A DNA stretch of 7,934 nucleotides. Origin: Bacillota bacterium. Its GTDB lineage: Bacteria; Bacillota_E; JAJZYS01; JAILZS01. The first letter of the stretch is position 1. Every line of letters begins with the position of its first letter. The notes under the pieces were generated by a model. It saw nothing but the letters and a program-made list of their open reading frames with translations, searched no databases and was not told the DNA's origin. Location: the NCBI GenBank assembly GCA_021817625.1, contig JAKASY010000067.1, forward strand, positions 1-7,934. Direction: 5' to 3'. The position numbers and the translations under genes were made by a program. Below are positions 4,851 to 7,934 of this stretch, in pieces.

Positions 4851-7071
4851 GCGCCGGGTCGCCCAGGGCGGCGACGGCGTCGCGCAGGCGCCGGTCGAGG
4901 CGGGTGTAGCGCTGCGCCACGCGGTTGTTGCGCAGGGCCATCGCCACCGCGCGCCGCTGGCCGACGACCGCGACCCGGCGCTTGGCCCGGGTCACCGCGG
5001 TGTACAGGAGGTTTCGCTGCAGGAGCATGTAGTGCTGGGTGAGCATGGCCAGGACGACGGCCGGATACTCACTGCCCTGGGACTTGTGCACCGACACGGC
5101 GTAGGCCAGGGTGAGCTCGTCCATCTCGCGCCCGCTGTAGGCCACGTCGCGGTCGCTGTCCGGCTCCGGGTAGCGCACGGTGGCGCCGGGCGCCTCGGGG
5201 TCCACGGCGACGACGATGCCGCTGTCGCCGTTGAACACCGCCTTCTGGTAGTTGTTGCGCACCTGCATCACCTTGTCCCCCACGCGCAGGACGCCACCCC
5301 CCAGGCGGCACTCGCGCTTGAGCGGGCCCGGCGGGTTTAGGGCCGCCTGCAGGCGTGTGTTCAGGACCTCCACGCCGGCGCTGCCGCGCCGCATGGGCGT
5401 GAGCACCTGCACGCTGTCGAGGCTGCCCAGCGACATCGCCAGGGCCGTCACGCGAGCCGCGCAGGCGTCGGGGTCCGGCGTCTCCGTGAGGGTGAAGTCG
5501 CCGGCCGAGTCGGTGAACTGGGGCATGCGGCCCTCCAGGATGGCGTGGGCGCTCTCCACGATGCGGCTTCCCTCGGCCTGGCGGAAGATGCGCCGGAGGG
5601 AGGCCATCGGCAGGGCCTCGGAGGCGATCAGGTCGCGCAAGACGTTGCCCGCGCCAACCGACGGCAGCTGGTCCTTGTCGCCCACCAGGACCAGGCGGGC
5701 GCCGGGAGGCAGGGCGATCACCAGGTGGTAGAACAGCCAGAGGTCGACCATCGAGGCCTCGTCCACGATCACGGTGCACGGCGGCAGGGGGTTGTCGCGG
5801 TCGCGCGCGAACGCCCGCGCCTGGCCGGGCCGGCCGCCGTACTCGAGCAGGCGGTGCAGGGTGCGCGCGCCGCGACCGGTGGCCTCCGCCAGGCGCTTGG
5901 CGGCCCTGCCCGTGGGCGCGGCCAGGAGGTAGGGCTCGTGCTCCGCCTCGAGGGCGGCGAGAAGCGAGCGCAGGACGGTGGTCTTGCCGGTGCCGGGCCC
6001 GCCCGTGAGGATGAACACACGGTGCGCGTAGGCGCTGCGCACGGCCTCGAGCTGCTCCTCGCTCAGGGCGACGCCGCCCGCCGCGGCGAAGTCGGGATCG
6101 GCGCGCAGGGCCGGCTCGCGGCGCGTGATCAGGCGGGCGAGCCCCTCGGCCGCGGCCGACTCCTGGCGATGCACGGGCGCGAGGTAGACGGCCATGTCCT
6201 CGGTGTCGTCTTGCCCCTCGATCGGCTCCGTGACGATGCGGCCAAGAAAGCGCAGGCCGTCGAGCACCGCCGCGAGGTCGAGGCGCTGCGCCTCCCCGTC
6301 CGCCCCCTCTTGGGCGGCGGCCGCCTCCTCGTCGGCCGCCTCGCCCCGAAGGAGCGCCGCCAGGCGCTGGAAGAGGACGCTCGCCGGCAGAAAGCAGTGG
6401 CCCTGGTCGCGTGCCTCCGACAGGAGGTACTCGGCGGCCGCGCGGGCGCGCAGGGGTGAGGCGGGGTCGAAGCCGAGGCCGTGCGCGATGCGGTCGGCGA
6501 TGCGAAAGCCTATGCCGCGCACCTCGTCGGCGAGGCGGTAGGGGTTCTCCTGCACGACCATGGGGGCGGCGGCGCCGTACTGGTCGTAGATGCGCTGGGA
6601 CATGGCGGGGCTCACGCCGTGGCCCTCGAGGAACATGAACACGGCGCGCGCGTCGCGCTGGGCGAGGACGCGCTCGCGCAGGGCGGCGGCCTTGGCGGCG
6701 CCCACGCCGGGCACCTTCCGGAGGCGCGCCGGGCTCTCCTCGATCACCTCGAGCGTGCGCGCCCCGAAGGTGGCCACGAGGCGGCGCGCCAGGGCGGGGC
6801 CGATGCCCTTGATCACGCCGCTGCCGAGGTAGGCCTCGATGCCCTCGACCGAGGTGGGGACGAACGACTCGTAGCCCTCCGCCTTGAGCTGGCTGCCGTA
6901 TGTCGGGTGCTCCACGACCTCGCCGTGCACGCGCAGGCGCTCGCCCACCGTCACGGCGGGAAAGCGGCCGACCACGGTCACGAGCGCGTCGGCCGTGCGC
7001 AGGCGCAGCACGGTGTACCCGCTCTCCGGGTTGTGGAAGGTGACGCGCTCGACCTGCCCCTCGACGGTCAC
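4834..7071 (-). CDS. recD2: ATP-dependent 5'-3' DNA helicase RecD2 (RecD-like, stand-alone)
   Basis: A 745-residue superfamily 1B helicase acting in DNA repair and replication-fork maintenance without RecBC. The N-terminus (1-70) is an OB-like domain (VERVTFHNPESGYTVL). Two helix-hairpin-helix segments follow, VIKGIGPALARRL and LRKVPGVGAAKAAAL, typical of RecD2 and absent from RecBCD-type RecD. Helicase motifs are complete: Walker A GGPGTGKTT with Lys363, APTGRAAKRL, VIVDEAS with Asp437-Glu438, VGDKDQLPSVGAG, LRRIFRQ, LTPMRRGSAG, the VSVHKSQGSEYP motif and YTAVTRAK with Arg695. An Ala/Glu-rich insertion lies near 245-265. The open frame extends to 7905, but the family start VTVEGQVERV identifies GTG at 7071 as the start, preceded by a G-rich Shine-Dalgarno-like run. 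This GTG overlaps the coaX-like TGA as GTGA, which implies translational coupling. Confidence 0.95.
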   Translation of the reverse strand: MTVEGQVERVTFHNPESGYTVLRLRTADALVTVVGRFPAVTVGERLRVHGEVVEHPTYGSQLKAEGYESFVPTSVEGIEAYLGSGVIKGIGPALARRLVATFGARTLEVIEESPARLRKVPGVGAAKAAALRERVLAQRDARAVFMFLEGHGVSPAMSQRIYDQYGAAAPMVVQENPYRLADEVRGIGFRIADRIAHGLGFDPASPLRARAAAEYLLSEARDQGHCFLPASVLFQRLAALLRGEAADEEAAAAQEGADGEAQRLDLAAVLDGLRFLGRIVTEPIEGQDDTEDMAVYLAPVHRQESAAAEGLARLITRREPALRADPDFAAAGGVALSEEQLEAVRSAYAHRVFILTGGPGTGKTTVLRSLLAALEAEHEPYLLAAPTGRAAKRLAEATGRGARTLHRLLEYGGRPGQARAFARDRDNPLPPCTVIVDEASMVDLWLFYHLVIALPPGARLVLVGDKDQLPSVGAGNVLRDLIASEALPMASLRRIFRQAEGSRIVESAHAILEGRMPQFTDSAGDFTLTETPDPDACAARVTALAMSLGSLDSVQVLTPMRRGSAGVEVLNTRLQAALNPPGPLKRECRLGGGVLRVGDKVMQVRNNYQKAVFNGDSGIVVAVDPEAPGATVRYPEPDSDRDVAYSGREMDELTLAYAVSVHKSQGSEYPAVVLAMLTQHYMLLQRNLLYTAVTRAKRRVAVVGQRRAVAMALRNNRVAQRYTRLDRRLRDAVAALGDPARPAPG

Positions 7072-7856
7072 GCGGCCGTCCCCCCGGCGGGGGCGCCCAG
7101 CACGACGCGCATGAGGCCGAGGAGCGTGAGCTGGGGCTCGACCCGACCGATGCTCCTGCACGCCTGGGCCATGAGCGGGGCGAGGGCGCCGGTGGCCACG
7201 ACCGGGGCGTCGGGCGCGCCGATCTCCGCCCGCGCGCGCCGCACCAGGCTGTCCACCTGGCCCGCGGCCCCGAGCACGATGCCGGCCTGCATCGCCTCGA
7301 CCGTTGTCGTGCCGATCACCCGTCGCGGCAGGGAGAACTCCACGCGCGGCAGCTTGGCCGCGCGCTCCACCAGCGCCTCGGCCGCGGTGACGATGCCGGG
7401 GGCGATCGCGCTCCCCACATAGGCGCCGTCGGCCGCCACCACGTCGATCGTGATGGCGGTGCCGAAGTCGACCGCGATCACGGGCGCGCCGCACAGCGCG
7501 CGGGCGGCCACGGCGTTGCACAGGATGCGCGCGCCCACGTCTGCCGCGGCCATGTCGACGCGCACCTCGATGCCGTAGCGCCCGTCCTCGCCGAAGACGA
7601 ACGGCGTGAGGCCGAACTGCTCGCGCGCCACCTCGCGCCAGGTGCCGACGAGCGGCGGCACGACGGAGGCGATGGCGACCTGGTCGACCGCCCGCATGTC
7701 GACCGAGGCAGCCTCGAACAGGGCGCGCACGAACACGGCGTACTCGTCGGGGGTGCGCGCCGGGTCGGCGCTCAACCGCCACTGGCGGGCGAGTCGCTCC
7801 CCCTCGAACAGGCCGAGGACGACGTCGGCGTTCCCTATGTCGACGGCAAGGAGCAC
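7068..7856 (-). CDS. coaX: Type III pantothenate kinase-like protein (CoaX family) with a degenerate active site
   Basis: A 262-residue ASKHA-fold protein of the CoaX family. Canonical members phosphorylate pantothenate, the first step of CoA synthesis. Recognisable signatures are DIGN at 6-9, IASVVPP (62-68), YGIEVRVD (94-101), NAVAA (114-118), VDFGTA with Asp130, SAIAPGI (149-155), AAKLPRVEF and IGTTTVEAMQAGI (181-193). Length is normal. Several usually invariant residues are changed: the GADR motif reads GARI at 108-111, so the proposed catalytic Asp and adjacent Arg are gone; GNT reads GNA; ATGG reads ATGA. Asp6 and Asp130 remain. It may be inactive, altered in substrate, or a regulatory homolog like Baf-type proteins. 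The GTG start at 7856 has GGAGG 6 nt upstream. It overlaps recD2 by 4 nt and is the first gene of the operon. Confidence 0.85.
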   Translation of the reverse strand: MLLAVDIGNADVVLGLFEGERLARQWRLSADPARTPDEYAVFVRALFEAASVDMRAVDQVAIASVVPPLVGTWREVAREQFGLTPFVFGEDGRYGIEVRVDMAAADVGARILCNAVAARALCGAPVIAVDFGTAITIDVVAADGAYVGSAIAPGIVTAAEALVERAAKLPRVEFSLPRRVIGTTTVEAMQAGIVLGAAGQVDSLVRRARAEIGAPDAPVVATGALAPLMAQACRSIGRVEPQLTLLGLMRVVLGAPAGGTAA

Positions 7857-7862
7857 GCTTTA

Positions 7863-7867
7863 CCTCC
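7863..7867 (-). promoter_or_regulatory. Ribosome binding site of the coaX-like gene
   Basis: GGAGG on the minus strand lies 6 nt before the GTG at 7856. It supports GTG as the true start and the gene as a translated, not decayed, sequence. Confidence 0.8.
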
Positions 7868-7921
7868 AGGCCCGGCGGCGGACGCCCCAGGCGCCGCGCG
7901 ACCACGACTAGCGTCGGCCCG

Positions 7922-7927
7922 AGTGTA
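7922..7927 (-). promoter_or_regulatory. Possible -10 element upstream of the coaX-like gene
   Basis: TACACT on the minus strand is a fair match to the sigma-70 -10 consensus and lies in the only AT-richer stretch before the operon, about 65 nt ahead of the start codon. The matching -35 region would fall beyond the window edge, so the promoter cannot be confirmed. Confidence 0.25.
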
Positions 7928-7934
7928 CCATTGT

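Noticed and set aside
3657..5042. 461-residue + strand open frame antisense to gcdH and the end of recD2
   Set aside because: It mirrors the codon structure of the well-supported gcdH gene and has no recognisable domain or ribosome binding site; long antisense frames are common at this GC content.
7072..7905. N-terminal extension of RecD2 back to 7905, giving a 1023-residue protein
   Set aside because: The extra part is Arg/Ala-rich sequence in the shadow of the coaX-like gene; RecD2 homology begins at VTVEGQVERV right at the GTG that overlaps the coaX-like stop.

Overview
The window is very GC-rich (roughly 70%) bacterial DNA with densely packed genes, strong Shine-Dalgarno sequences and frequent GTG/TTG starts. 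Two near-identical cysteine-rich proteins carry motifs (IDCIEVTKVYD near the N-terminus, VQLLVPS-Y/F-GFC near the C-terminus) that I associate from memory with spore-forming Bacillota. A high-GC, possibly endospore-forming Bacillota lineage is therefore my best guess. It rests on recollection of the family, not on a search; other high-GC phyla are not excluded.

The left half (1-3604) is read on the + strand. It holds a proline-rich low-complexity ORF that runs off the left edge (to 625), a small pol-beta-type nucleotidyltransferase (673-1197), a strong hairpin (1206-1245), the tandem Cys-rich pair (1297-1923 and 1961-2584, 37 bp apart, each with a near-perfect ribosome binding site), a second hairpin (2602-2622), and a secreted NodB-type polysaccharide deacetylase (2777-3604). 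The Cys-rich pair and the deacetylase could both act on a spore or cell envelope. That link is inference from content and adjacency.

The right half (3606-7856) is read on the - strand as a probable operon, coaX-like > recD2 > gcdH. The coaX-like stop and the recD2 GTG start overlap in a GTGA tetranucleotide, and gcdH follows recD2 after 64 bp with a hairpin across the recD2 stop codon. The RecD2 helicase and the glutaryl-CoA dehydrogenase look intact. The CoaX-like protein keeps the fold signatures but lacks the GADR catalytic motif and two other signature residues, so its pantothenate kinase activity is doubtful. The two halves meet tail to tail with one base between the opposing stop codons.

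The most interesting points are the tandem Cys-rich proteins as candidate disulphide-crosslinked surface or spore material, and the degenerate CoaX kept in an operon with RecD2. No gene-free stretch exceeds 300 bases; the largest gap is 2585-2776. I saw no tRNA, rRNA, CRISPR array, insertion sequence or integration site.
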